Assembly (NCBI GenBank): GCA_039602395.1
Contig: JBCNJP010000019.1
Location: forward strand, 3,164,708 to 3,228,707
Source of the DNA: Deinandra increscens subsp. villosa
Lineage: Eukaryota > Streptophyta > Magnoliopsida > Asterales > Asteraceae
Direction: 5' to 3'
DNA length: 64,000 nt
The translations under genes were made by a program, and so were the position numbers. Each line of letters opens with the position of its first letter. The stretch's first letter is position 1. Positions 47,968 through 60,400 of the stretch are shown in pieces. A model generated the notes under the pieces. It did not search any database and was not told the DNA's origin. It saw only the letters and a list, made by a program, of their open reading frames with translations.

Positions 47968-48135
47968 GATCATTTGAGAACCAAATGACTATGAGAAATT
48001 TTAAGAACTATTCTGAGCCACATGTTATATATAAGAAAATCCCCCCCATGAATTTGAATGGTCCACCCTCTGAAATTTAGTGGCCCAGAATGTTCTCAAA
48101 AGTTCTCAAAACCAATTGGTTCTCATTTGAACCTA

Positions 48136-48140
<5 letters not shown>
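47965..48140. mobile_element. (TA)n-embedded MITE, family 1 copy (inverted)
   Basis: GAGAGGATCATTTGAGAAC start after a (TA)n(GA)n tract, TTGAACCTAACCC end before (TA)n. Confidence 0.8.
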
Positions 48141-48198
<58 letters not shown>

Positions 48199-48204
48199 TA
48201 TATA

Positions 48205-48404
48205 GGGTAAGGTTCATTGTAGACACTTTCATATGTGAAATAGCTCTTTTTCACATGTGAAATGCTCTGAACAATTAGAAAAAGGAAAAAAAGGAAAAAA
48301 AGGAAAAAATGAAATTATCACAACCACTAGATCAAGAGATCTAATGGTGAAATAGGGTGTCTACATGTCTACACTTATGAGGGTGTCTACAATGAACTTT
48401 TCAC
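48205..48404. mobile_element. (TA)n-embedded MITE, family 2 copy
   Basis: GGGTAAGGTTCATTGTAGAC start and GTCTACAATGAACTTTTCAC end; very similar to the copy at 46156-46342. Confidence 0.82.

Positions 48405-48411
<7 letters not shown>

Positions 48412-48448
<37 letters not shown>
48412..48448. repeat. (GT)n microsatellite
   Basis: About 17 GT units directly beside a (TA)n tract. Confidence 0.9.
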
Positions 48449-48450
<2 letters not shown>

Positions 48451-48452
48451 GT

Positions 48453-48560
48453 AGAATTATTAGAATTATCATTAGTTCTATAAATATTTTAGTGTTTTTA
48501 AATCTTTTTAACTTAAAAAATATTTTTTCATATGACAATTCTCTTTGTGTAGTACTAATG
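48453..48560. repeat. fragment of the family 5 element
   Basis: AGAATTATCATTAGTTCTATAA and the following roughly 100 bases repeat 47604-47705 with few changes, then stop where the copia remnant begins. Confidence 0.75.
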
Positions 48561-50254
48561 AATCTTCATATGGTTATGATTACTATGATAGTCATTATGG
48601 ATTTTATGATTCATCATTAACTGTAGTGAGGAAAGTGTATGTGAAAAAACCTACCCCTAAACTGTCACCAGTTGAGCCTGTACAAAATGATTTCATAAAT
48701 GTTCAAAAGGAGATAAGTTCTAAACCAAAGAAATGTAAACAAAATTTGGGTTCCCGAAACTGCATCTCTTAAACCGTGGAAGTTTTTCAAATGAAACTAC
48801 CATGAACGTAAAGGATCCAACTTATTAAGTTTATTTGACTTTTCAATAAAAAATTTTACTTTTCGGGAGACTCCAATATGTGAGACGTAAGTCAAACTAA
48901 GGAAGTTCCCCGTTTTATTTTCAGTATTAAGTTACTCACCACCGGATTTGATGTTCTTACGAAGTTTTAGAACCAGAAAACCTGAAACTAAAACTTACAA
49001 TAGACCTAAGCAATGTTTGAGGGGGGAATTTCTTGAATTTGTGTGACTCGATGTAATATAACCCTTGAAGATCATTGTGTTTGTCTTGATCAAAGAAGAT
49101 CAAGTGTTGCAAACTTAGATTTCGTTTTGGATTGATCTCCTGAAGTCAACAAGCACTCTACTATTTTATTGATTACAATCTGCTGAACAGTTCCAATCCT
49201 TAAAATGTCAAGCTTGCAGAATATCATATTATCAAATCTTGAGTAAAGGAGAATACAATGGTAAGGTGATTTGAATGATTAGTGTGGAAGATTTTAAAAC
49301 CAAATGCAAAATTTTAAAAAATGCAAAAATCACAAAAACATTGGTTTAGTTACTTGTTTGTAAATTGTGTTTTTTTTTTAAATAATAAAAGACTTGAGAC
49401 ATTATGGGAAATGATAGTACATATATATGTATATACGTGATCATTATATGATGTATCAGTTGGCTCAACTTTCAAAGGAGTAAACTTTATTTTGTGATTC
49501 ACATGAACTAAATTGTTGAACTAATGATCTATTAAGTTTATACAGCCTTAGTATGTTCGTGTAAATTCATCATGTTACTTGATTGCATTTCGTGAGTTTT
49601 AAACTAGTACACCCACCATTTATTTCTTCAGTATTAAGTCTACGAATTCAGAACTGGTACAACATCGGTTTGCTTATGCAAAGACCTTGGTGTTGCTCCT
49701 CCATTCATGAGACTCATATGCTTTGCTTACACAATGACGTTTAGTTCTCATTCTACTCATCCATCTCAAATCGTAGCAATCACATATGTTTTTTTTACGT
49801 AAAGACCTTGTGATTACTTCACTTCATTAATCCATTTTCATGAAATCGGAAACTTAACTCTCAAGAAAAGGATAGGTAAAAGTAAGTTATGTGATAGTAC
49901 CTCCAGGTGTATCTTGACAAATGGTTGAGAACTATGAACTTAGTTGATATGGCTCTCACTACATTCGTTCAATGTACCTAAAAGATAATATAAATCACAG
50001 ACATAAGTTGAAACAGATGCATGAGTTTATGTGAATAAACAATACTTGATAATCGTGTTAGGCTATCATATTCCTGTTTGAATTATGAAGTATCTCTTGT
50101 GTTGCATGCAGGTTTGATCTCATATCAAGTTCTTTCTTGCAAAATCTAGTTTCTATTTTGTGTTTTGTAGTTATTTTGTGTTTTTATTTGTTTTTAGCAA
50201 ATCACATCTTTCATACTCATTTTTATTCAATCATCTGGGGGGGGGGGGGAATAT
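48556..50254 (+). pseudogene. decayed copia (SIRE/Maximus-like) internal region
   Basis: The plus-strand frame at 48600-48772 includes VRKVYVKKPTPKLSPVEPVQ, and in shifted frames KQ-WVP-TASLKPWKFF, recalling the gag-pol linker (KQVWVPK) of SIRE-type copia elements. The remaining 1.4 kb to the polyG tract has no long frame; most of pol is deleted. The class is inferred from the short motif plus the adjoining LTR. Confidence 0.45.
50237..50254 (+). other. polypurine tract of the copia remnant
   Basis: A run of 13 G followed by AATA lies immediately before the TG of the LTR, as expected for a retrotransposon plus-strand primer. Confidence 0.7.
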
Positions 50255-51115
50255 GTTGGAACATTCAATATTGTCCCAAGCTGATTTGATGAATTAGTGA
50301 AGATGAAGTCATCAAATATTGTTCAAGACTGAAGATCTTCAAAGACTAGATCAAATTCTTTCTAAACACTCAAGTCGAGCGTTAACAGTAAATTGATCAT
50401 AAGTTGTTTGTGTTTTACGCTTAAGTCGAGCGTAAAGAAAAATGAAGATTCCTCCCATAAGCTCTAGTGGAGTGTAAAGAACAAAGTTCAGGTTACTTCG
50501 TTACACATAAGTTGAGCATAAAGGACAAATTCCAGTTTACTCTAAGTGGAGCGTTCAAGATTACACTATATGCTCAAGTTGAGCGTACACCTCACACTTG
50601 GTGGTCTGATGTAATTTCTGTTTCACTCAGTGTATGTCATCGTAAGTAGTTCATTAGGTCAGATTTGTGGGTATCAATTTTTCCATTCTAGACTTCTTCG
50701 AGTAACACTTGTAATCCATAATTTTTCGAGCTTAATTAACAATAATATACTACAAGTTTTTTATGTTCTTCATGTTCATCTGAACCAATCATTCGAACTT
50801 CCTGATCAAGCCTAGGTTCCACACGTCGCCAATAAAGAACTATGAAAGCCAACGTTAAAGCATAGTAGAGAAAGGAAAAGGGTCTAGTCGAAACGCTTAA
50901 GAAATAATTCTTATTAACTTTGGATTTAGAATCTCCACCTCCTAATTAATATCTGTCACATCTTAAAATCTCATAACTGGAACATTCTGCGTTAAACCAA
51001 GCCTCGACTTACGATATTGACAAATAAACACTAAATAAACCAGCCGAAAACAAAACACAAATGCAACACATTCATCAAATCAAATCAGCTTGGGACAATC
51101 TTGGATGTTCCAACA
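50255..51115 (+). repeat. copia 3' LTR, 861 bp
   Basis: TGTTGGAACATTCAATATTG start and TGTTCCAACA end (TG...CA). The outer 40 bases form an inverted repeat (ATTGTCCCAAGCTGATTTGAT on the left, its complement at 51080-51100). Between 50370 and 50590 a word like AAGTCGAGCGTAAAG recurs about six times at roughly 40-50 bp spacing. No matching 5' LTR is in the window. Confidence 0.75.
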
Positions 51116-51413
51116 TATTTAACATCCCTTACACGAATGAATAAACAACATTAGGTTGTAGTCTTTGACATAAATATATACATTTGCCTTTAGATTCACC
51201 TATTTAACACATCATCCTTCACATCTATACAGGAGTTAAATCCAATAGTATATAAACTTACTTGTAATAAGACTAACAAAACGTGAATTGATTGGCTTTT
51301 CTAATTAACCAAGTTCTTTCTAACTACAAGCTTAAACAATCCGATCAAAAGAATAACTATGTACGTATCAAGGACGACGACCCGTGAAAGAATGAAGAAA
51401 GTGAGTGAGTCAG

Positions 51414-54400
51414 TCAGTCCTGTGATGTAGTCGAGTATTCGAAAAGCATACGCTTGGAGGGGGCCGACTGTAAAAGGAGCCGCAATCTGCAATTGTAAGC
51501 TGGTAGATCAATGTCCACTGCATTAATGCCATCTCAGAATCCTTCATCTGCCTCACCACAGATGCCTGCCACACATACACACCATGCCATTTTTTACAAC
51601 AACAAATTAAACCTTTTCTTTTTTAAGTACCTTTTTTTATTCCTGTATATTAGTTATTACTATGTCAGATACTCTTTATAATATAAAATTTCAATAATAA
51701 TTTAATTTCTTCTAGTAAAGAATTTATTTACGACGTTAACTACACACTTTTTTCAACTCATGCTTTGACCGATTCCCTTTTGAAGCTAGTTTTACTCTCC
51801 ATTGATCCGAGATAAAACAACATCATCATTCATAAGCAACAATACTAGTAATATTTATTTGATGTCATGACAAACAAACCTGAAGGCGTTTCCCCAGCTG
51901 GACTTCTACTTCTGTACCGAATGATATATTACTGGCTAAGGACTTAAGGGGATCAACGGTTGGATCAACAGATAGCAAGCTAGGGATCTGTGGTGCGTAG
52001 ACAAGTCTCCATCTAGCATGTCCAAATGCACCCTTCCCTTCTATTCTTGGCATTAGAGTCTCAAGTGTTGCTGTTGCAAGCTTTTTAAACGCCAGTTGAC
52101 CGTCCCCCTCTAAGATAGATTCTGCCAATTGACTCTCAAACACTCTGGCAGCCTTCCAACCAAGAAAAAAGGGAAATGAATAAATGTTCAATATGCAAAC
52201 ATTTCCAACATCGAAAAAGATAATTACTAATTGAAATGAGAGAAATATAATATCAACCACATAGTTTACAAGGATGGTATCAAATATCATCATTTGTAAT
52301 ATGTGTAGTGATCATGGGAATTTCAAGTTGCAAGTCCCCTATCATAGTTAAAAATAAAAAAAAATACATTACAAGAACCGTCAGATCTTGTCCTATGCAA
52401 AATCTTTTAATGCCTTTGTTGAAGATTGAAATTAGTCAAACATTATCCTTAAACTTTAGATCATACTTTCCACTCAAAGCTGTCAGTTAGGTGACGAGTC
52501 GTGGCGAACCTAGAATTTTTTTTTATGGGGGTCGGAAAGTTTTGGGGTCAACTGTCTAAGGTTAAATATTAACTTTGTTCAGGGCGGTTTGAGTTGGGTC
52601 GGGTCAAGAATGAATTCTTTTATATAGACATTTACACAATGAGACTATTTTAGTACTATTAGCTTACTTACTTCTGAATATTAATCAAGTAATCATGATT
52701 TTGTTTGCGCAAACTACATCATCAAAAAGTTATATTTTATATATTTAACTTCTTTTTCACTTATAAAAGTTAGATTTAACTTTTTTTTACTTATATAAAT
52801 ATTGAAAAGAAAAAAAAAACTAATGAGTTTAGATTTAATATTTCTTACTAAAATTTATTAAAAAAATAAAACATGATCAATCAATTGAAAAATAAAAATC
52901 AATAAACTTAATAAGTATTAAAATTAAAATAGGAACTAAAAAAGAAAACATAATATTAGTTATACACTTGTAATTAAAAAGTAAAATTCAATAAATGATC
53001 CACATGTTAGAAGACATGTGTCTCAATCGTGGAGTACACTTGCAAACCATCAATGACAAAGTATAAAATGCAGTATTTACATTTACGAGAAATAAAAGGA
53101 AAACAACAAAACTTTAGTACCCGACTCTGTAGCTTACTTTCAATTTTTTTTCCTCCTTCTTCGTATTTCTATCTCCGTTAAACCTGCAAGTCCAAACTAA
53201 AACACAAAAAGTTTACTAACAAAAATGATTCTTTCTTCACATCAAGTTTTTCTTACTATGGGGTTCGGTTACCAAATTTCTTGGGGTTCGGTTTATAAAT
53301 AATCAGAAAAATAGCACACCACATAAAAAATTCATGGGGGTCGGGCGAACCCCTAGGCCAATGCCTAGGTCCGCCACTGGTGACGACAGATGGTTTGATT
53401 TTATTTTTCTTCCCTAGTTTATATGGCCGGTGAGTAGAAATTATTATGGGTATTCTTGTTTACTTTACGCATCAAAAGTACATTTTGGCGACTCTAGACC
53501 CGTTTTGACTCTTTCTGGACCTATATGATTCTGACCTGTTTTCTTATAATAAAAACTTTCTATTCATTTGACTTGGTCAAGATAAACATAACTCAAATGG
53601 CCCAATTATAACTAGATGGGTCCAAATTGGCCACCTCTAATTTAGGAAACCGGGAATTTAGGTCTGGAATCTAACTGATTTTTCTTCATATGTTTAAAAT
53701 TGATTATTGATGCAATTTCATTTTCATGCCATTAAATCAAAGTTCCAAAATCTAGTTTTTGTTATTTAGTTGATTCTCACATTGTAAAAGCTCTAATTCA
53801 TGTTTAACTTTACTTGTTCTATAAAATGTGAAACTGAAGTGTGCGTATCCAGCCTTACCACAGCTTATTGGGAATTTTGTGTCACCAACAGGATGATGAA
53901 ATGATTCTGGAAGCATATGTAAAATCATGGGTTGCTGGTTCTCTCGACAGATCATTAACTAGAAAATCAGTTGCTTTCACATTGGCTGTTCACCATCTAT
54001 CACATTTCATCTTTGGCAATCATTCTGGTGATAAGAATTCATTACGAAATAAGCTGGCTAAATCTATCCTTCGTGATTACTCTCGAAAATCAGACCATGA
54101 GGTATGTTTTCTATAACAAAGCCCTATTTTGTTTTATAAGATAGTAAGATACATCACACATACACTAAGTTTGAGCAATTTTACTTTTACAAGGTTTGAT
54201 AGAAACAGAACCACTTCATTTTTAATTGACTAATCTGTTGCATTCAATGTTCTTTTACCACTTTCATTTAAGTTTTTAGTATACCCATGCTTATGAATTA
54301 TATGTTTGTTATGATAGGTTATGATGGTAAAACTTATACAATATGAGAAGCCAGCAAATTATGAAAAGCTGGAACAAGCAAAAAATGCTTCACTGCAGGG

Positions 54401-57400
54401 TGTGGAAATAGCAAGGAGGCTTACAGTACTGAGGGAAGCCTGTGAAGGAAATTCCACTCTGTTGGGTGTAGTTGAAAAGCTGAAGAAGGTTATCTCGTAG
54501 GACGAATAGTTTTCTCATACAGATAACGGGCAACTTGTAAGATTTTCATGTAGATTTAGTTATGAACTCGCTAGAGATCATGTTGAAACTGGCGAATGTT
54601 TGAAGCGCCAATGATTTTTTGAAATGTAAGAAAAGTTAAGTAATTGGTTCTTGAGTTTTATGATGGATGAATGTAATCTATCATGGTTTACCAAGTGCCA
54701 ACCCATGTCCTAGATGACCAAAAGGACATTATCATGTGATAGACACCATTTAACTACAAGGCTTCAGTGTATTGTTACAAACCGATTATATATATTTACA
54801 AAAATAATTGGTTGTCATACACTACAAAAACACTATTCATATGTTGACCAATGAGGGCATGACACGTATCATGCCTAACCACTAATAGCATGACACGTGT
54901 CATATCTAACCAATACATGTTTTCCACCCAATAATTAAAGGCTCTAGATAAAGACACGGGGGATTTTGATTTCTACACAGGATACAAACGGTCGTTTGTA
55001 CACAAACGGTCGTTTGTAGGTTTTTTTTTCTAATGTTTTAAATTATTTAATTTTTATAAAAATTAAAAAGGTTTATTTACCATATATGATAAAAAGTACT
55101 TAAACGAACACAATATTGACTTAAAATAATAAATTTTGAGACTCAGAGTCTTTCTCGGTACCGTCTCGATGGCATCTCGACAAGTCTTTTCCGGTGTTGG
55201 GTCTCCACGGCTCGTGTTTTTTTATTTTATTTTTTTTCAAAACGTTTGTCGAGAAGACTTGTCGAGAATAAGTCCCTAAATTTAGGGACTTATTCTCGAC
55301 AAGTCTTCTCGACAAACGTTTTAGGGACTTATTCTCGACAAGTATTCTCGACAAACGTTTTGAAAAAAAAAATTAAAAATAAAAAAACCATGGGTCGTGG
55401 GGACCCAACACTGGAAAAGACTTGTCGAGATGCCATCGAGACGGTACCGGCAAAAACTCTGAGTCTCAAAATTTATTATTTTAAGTCACTATTGTGTTCG
55501 TTTAAGTACTTTTTATCATATATGGTAAATAAACATTTTTAATGTTTATAAAAATTAAATAATTTAGAACATTTATTAAAAAAAAAACTACAAACGACCG
55601 TTTGTGTACAAACGACCGTTTATATGCTGTGTAGAAATAATAAAAAAACCTACAAACGACCGTTTGTGTACAAACGACACGTGTCATATTGTTTTTTTTT
55701 ATTTTACGTTTCATAGCCCTTAACTTTTTTACTTTCGTTTTTAGTATACTTTTAGAGTTTTCGACTTACGTCATCCTTTATAGTCGTTAAAAGGTGACCC
55801 GTCGCAACGCGCGGTGGTCAACTTTCAGACCACTTTTAGAGTTTTTGACTTTGCTCACAGCGTTTTAAAAAATGGGTGTTAGGACGCGTGTCATGTACAT
55901 GTGGTATTTTTTCCAGACTTAAGCGTAAGTGGTCAACTTTTAAATCACTTTTAGAGTTTTCGACTTTGGCCACGGCGTTTTGGAAAATGGGTGGCCCGCC
56001 GCGAAGCGCGAGCGGGTCACCATCTTGTTACACTAAAAACCAAATTGAATGGAGACAGTCAAATAATGAACCGGGATACATATTGGTCTGTGGTTTTAAC
56101 CCAATGGAATTAGGTTCATTGTTATTTGGTTTTAAGATTATCAATTTGGTTCGGCCGAGGAAGACGAATTTGTTATTCCATAGTTAAGACTAGACTATGA
56201 AATATAAAACTAATCACAAAAGCATGATAATATTAGCTCGGTTCCACTCGTGTCGGAGGAAGACGTATTTGTTATTCCATAGTTAGAATAGACTGTGAAA
56301 TATAAAACTAATTACAAAAGCATGATAATATTAGCTGCTCATATCACAACCACCCAAAGACCTCACTTAGTATGTCTTGGTGCACCACAAATAGAATATA
56401 ACACCCTCGTGATGCAATGTGTTCGGATGACTGCGTCGTTGCATTAACTTGGTATGTAAACTCTCCGGCACTCTTCGTGAAGTTTCCACCATCAAGGACA
56501 AGTAGTCTCTGCTTCCCCGGTTCATGGAAAATGAGTGCTTGTTAAATGACGGTGAAATCATCGTTATTTGAGTTACAGTTCAGATCCACTTGAACCTGGA
56601 ACCTGACCACAATTTGTGTGCCATACTTGATTTTTTTCAGGGTGTCGACGGGTGAAACAATCATCGGACGGATATTCGCTGAAACTGGATCCAAATAGGG
56701 TGGTGAAAACATCTCCAAGATCAACTTAGTTCGGTTGGATAAAGGATGGATGTAAAATTTTAAAACACATGGGGTTACTTCCACCGACCAAGATACTCCC
56801 ATTCCGTACCTAAGTTGTGGTCGAGTGGTACATCATCGGTATAATGCTTGATCTTTGCACCTCAAGTGAAAATTAACGGAGTTGTATATTATCGACTGGG
56901 TTACTCCTGTTTTCCACCTAGCTCGCACGTGAGCTGCCATTTATGATGAGGACATTGTAATTTGACAATAGTACCATGTCGCCCATCACTTGATGCAAAT
57001 GCATCGTCTTCGTAACCCCACTATGGTTGTGGATTGGATATTCTAATCCGTCCACAACTATCCAAAGCTTTGACAAACTTACCCTTCATAGTTCTCAAAT
57101 AAGAGGCTTTGAGTACACCACCACAAACCAAAATCTTAACGACTGCTACCTTCCTTTACACAAGATGCAATGGATGTAGTACGACGCAACCGAAGCTTGG
57201 ATAATTCCTTGCCCCTCCTCGAAGGGAATCTCCGACAAAAATCTTGTATGACACACACATTATGGACAGGTTCCAAGTTCAGACCCAGATGGACAGTGGC
57301 GAACCTAGAATTTTTTTTTTATGGGGGTCGGAAAGTTTTGGGGTCAACTGTCTAAGGTTAAATATTAACTTTGTTCAGGGCGGTTTGAGTTGGGTCGGGT

Positions 57401-60400
57401 CAAGAATGAATTCTTTTATATAGACATTTACACAATGAGACTATTTTAGTACTATTAGCTTACTTACTTCTGAATATTAATCAAGTAATCATGATTTTGT
57501 TTGCGCAAACTACATCATCAAAAAGTTATATTTTATATATTTAACTTCTTTTTCACTTATAAAAGTTAGATTTAACTTTTTTTTACTTATATAAATATTG
57601 AAAAGAAAAAAAAAACTAATGAGTTTAGATTTAATATTTCTTACTAAAATTTATTAAAAAAATAAAACATGATCAATCAATTGAAAAATAAAAATCAATA
57701 AACTTAATAAGTATTAAAATTAAAATAGGAACTAAAAAAGAAAACATAATATTAGTTATACACTTGTAATTAAAAAGTAAAATTCAATAAATGATCCACA
57801 TGTTAGAAGACATGTGTCTCAATCGTGGAGTACACTTGCAAACCATCAATGACAAAGTATAAAATGCAGTATTTACATTTACGAGAAATAAAAGGAAAAC
57901 AACAAAACTTTAGTACCCGACTCTGTAGCTTACTTTCAATTTTTTTTCCTCCTTCGTATTTCTATCTCCATTAAACCTGCAAGTCCAAACTAAAACACAA
58001 AAAGTTTACTAACAAAAATGATTCTTTCTTCACATCAAGTTTTTCTTACTATGGGGTTCGGTTACCAAATTTCTTGGGGTTCGGTTTATAAATAATCAGA
58101 AAAATAGCACACCACATAAAAAATTCATGGGGGTCGGGCGAACCCCTAGGCCAATGCCTAGGTCCGCCACTGGTGACGACAGATGGTTTGATTTTATTTT
58201 TCTTCCCTAGTTTATATGGCCGGTGAGTAGAAACCGTAACAACGTTGTAAATCCGGTGATGGTAACAGCTACGATCGGACTATCAAATTCAATGGATAGG
58301 CAACTGTCGATTCGAACAATAAGAGCTTCCTAAACTAAGTTTCGGATGCAAAAAAACACACCAAGACCCCTCGAGTAGAGGTTCCAAAAAACACCATCCA
58401 AGTTGCTACCTTGGATTAGCAATGGAAAACACCGGTTACTCGTGAGAAAAAACTTAGGAGGAAGAAATTAATACTTGAATTCATATCCTCCTCAAACATG
58501 CGAATGTACAAATACAAATAAATAAGAATCCATAATGACCTCTACCCATGTTCTATTTTCCTAGATAACTTGCAACTAAGGTACCACCTATTAAGCAAAG
58601 AATGCAAACAAGGGAAGCATGGGATGTGGGTGCAAGGTTGGCATGAGTTCCTTCAACCTCCTTCATGGGACTCCATCAGCATCAATTCAGGACCTGGAAA
58701 TACTGATCCGTTCGATGCCTCTGACCATATCCGTTTGTTGTCCCAAACCCACAAGAAACAACGCCTCTGACCATATCCGTTTGTTGTCCCAAACCCACAA
58801 GAAACAACGGCTAAATTGCTCTGAATTCTAACAGCTATTTCCCTTGTAGGTTTACCGCTATCATACTATGCATCATTCTACTTTTACTTGGGCAAGCTAT
58901 AAAAAATAACAAGAATATATATGACAGAAACTAAACTTATGAAATATTAGTATTACCGCAGAGGGTGAAAGAACGTCCTGTTCAACAGAACGTGTGGAAG
59001 TGACAACCAAACTGTCCTGCCATTTACTTGCACGACTTTGAAAAATGAATTGCCATTCCGATCCCACCAAGGCTAAGTCCAGCACTGGATCTAATCCATT
59101 ATCAGCCTCAAATTTAGCAGTATTCAAATGCTCTCGCTTCAGCCTCACCTAATTCAACACATTATTGTATTATTAAACAGAAAGAAAACAACATTTATTC
59201 AAAAACATAGGAAAATTGGAATTTAATAATACAAGTTTTAAGTGATTGGCGGATAATAATATGAGTTTCACATTTACATCACAATAATACGAATTAAACA
59301 TGTTGGTGATTATAATGATACGCCGTTATTTTTTTATCTTTCGATTAGGGTTCGATTAGGATAATAATATGAGGTTTCTTCCTTTTCATTTTGTTTCTTT
59401 CTCTTATCTTTCGATTAGAGTTGATTCGAACCCTAATCGAACAGCGTATCATTATAATCACCAACATGTTTAATTCGTATTATTGTGATGCAAATGTGAA
59501 ACTCAAATTATTATCCGCCAATCACTTAAAACTTGTATTATTAAATTCCAGTTTTCCGAAAACATAACTTTAATCACAATACAAGTATTAGATGAGTCTT
59601 GACCTGTGTTGCAACAAGGTTGACATCACCATTCTCAAACATTAAAACACCTTTGGGTTTTAATAACTTGGAGTGAGCGACACCATTCAATTCAAGCTCA
59701 CCACTCACAGCAAAGTTGAGAATTAAAGCATAAACTATCCTTAACTCAGGACCAAGAACGAGCTTCAAGTCCGTCAGCCGGATATCTAATTCCGGTTTAC
59801 TACTTATGTGTCCCGCCCCCTTTTTTACTACTACTTCAGCCTCTTTACCTGTACAAGAATAGTTAAAGGCAATGTTGTAAAAATCGGCCTAGGCGGTCGC
59901 CTAGGCGGCGATTAATCGCTAGGCGGTCATTTCTCTTGGAATTTTTAGCTAGGCGGTCCATTAATCGGTGGAATATCTAGGCGGAGAAAATCGATAAAAA
60001 TCGGTAAAAATCGGTCAAAGCCGGTCAAAATCGAAAAAAATCGGTCAAAATCGAAAAAATGGATTTATAAGTACTTGTTTTGTTATAACTAAGCTTGAAT
60101 TCTATGAATTATGAAGTATTAATGTGGATTTGAAAGTATTATTTTCATATAAATGTGTATATATATATATAAATTAAAAAAATTACAAATCGATTAATCC
60201 CGATTAATCCCGATTAAATGCTAGGCGGTACTCGACCGCCTAGCTACCGCCTAGCGCTTTCTACAACACTGGTTAAAGGTTTCTTTAGTGTTGTGTTTTT
60301 ACATAACAATCAGAAAGCTAAAAAGATTAACACAGACAGACAGACGACTGACCTGAAGGTTGCTGAAATGATGTATTTAAAATCGTTGGTTTCAGATTTA

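Noticed and set aside
50255..51115. Terminal-inverted-repeat DNA transposon
   Set aside because: The 40-bp inverted ends are present, but the polyG purine tract before TG...CA and the copia-like sequence upstream fit an LTR better.
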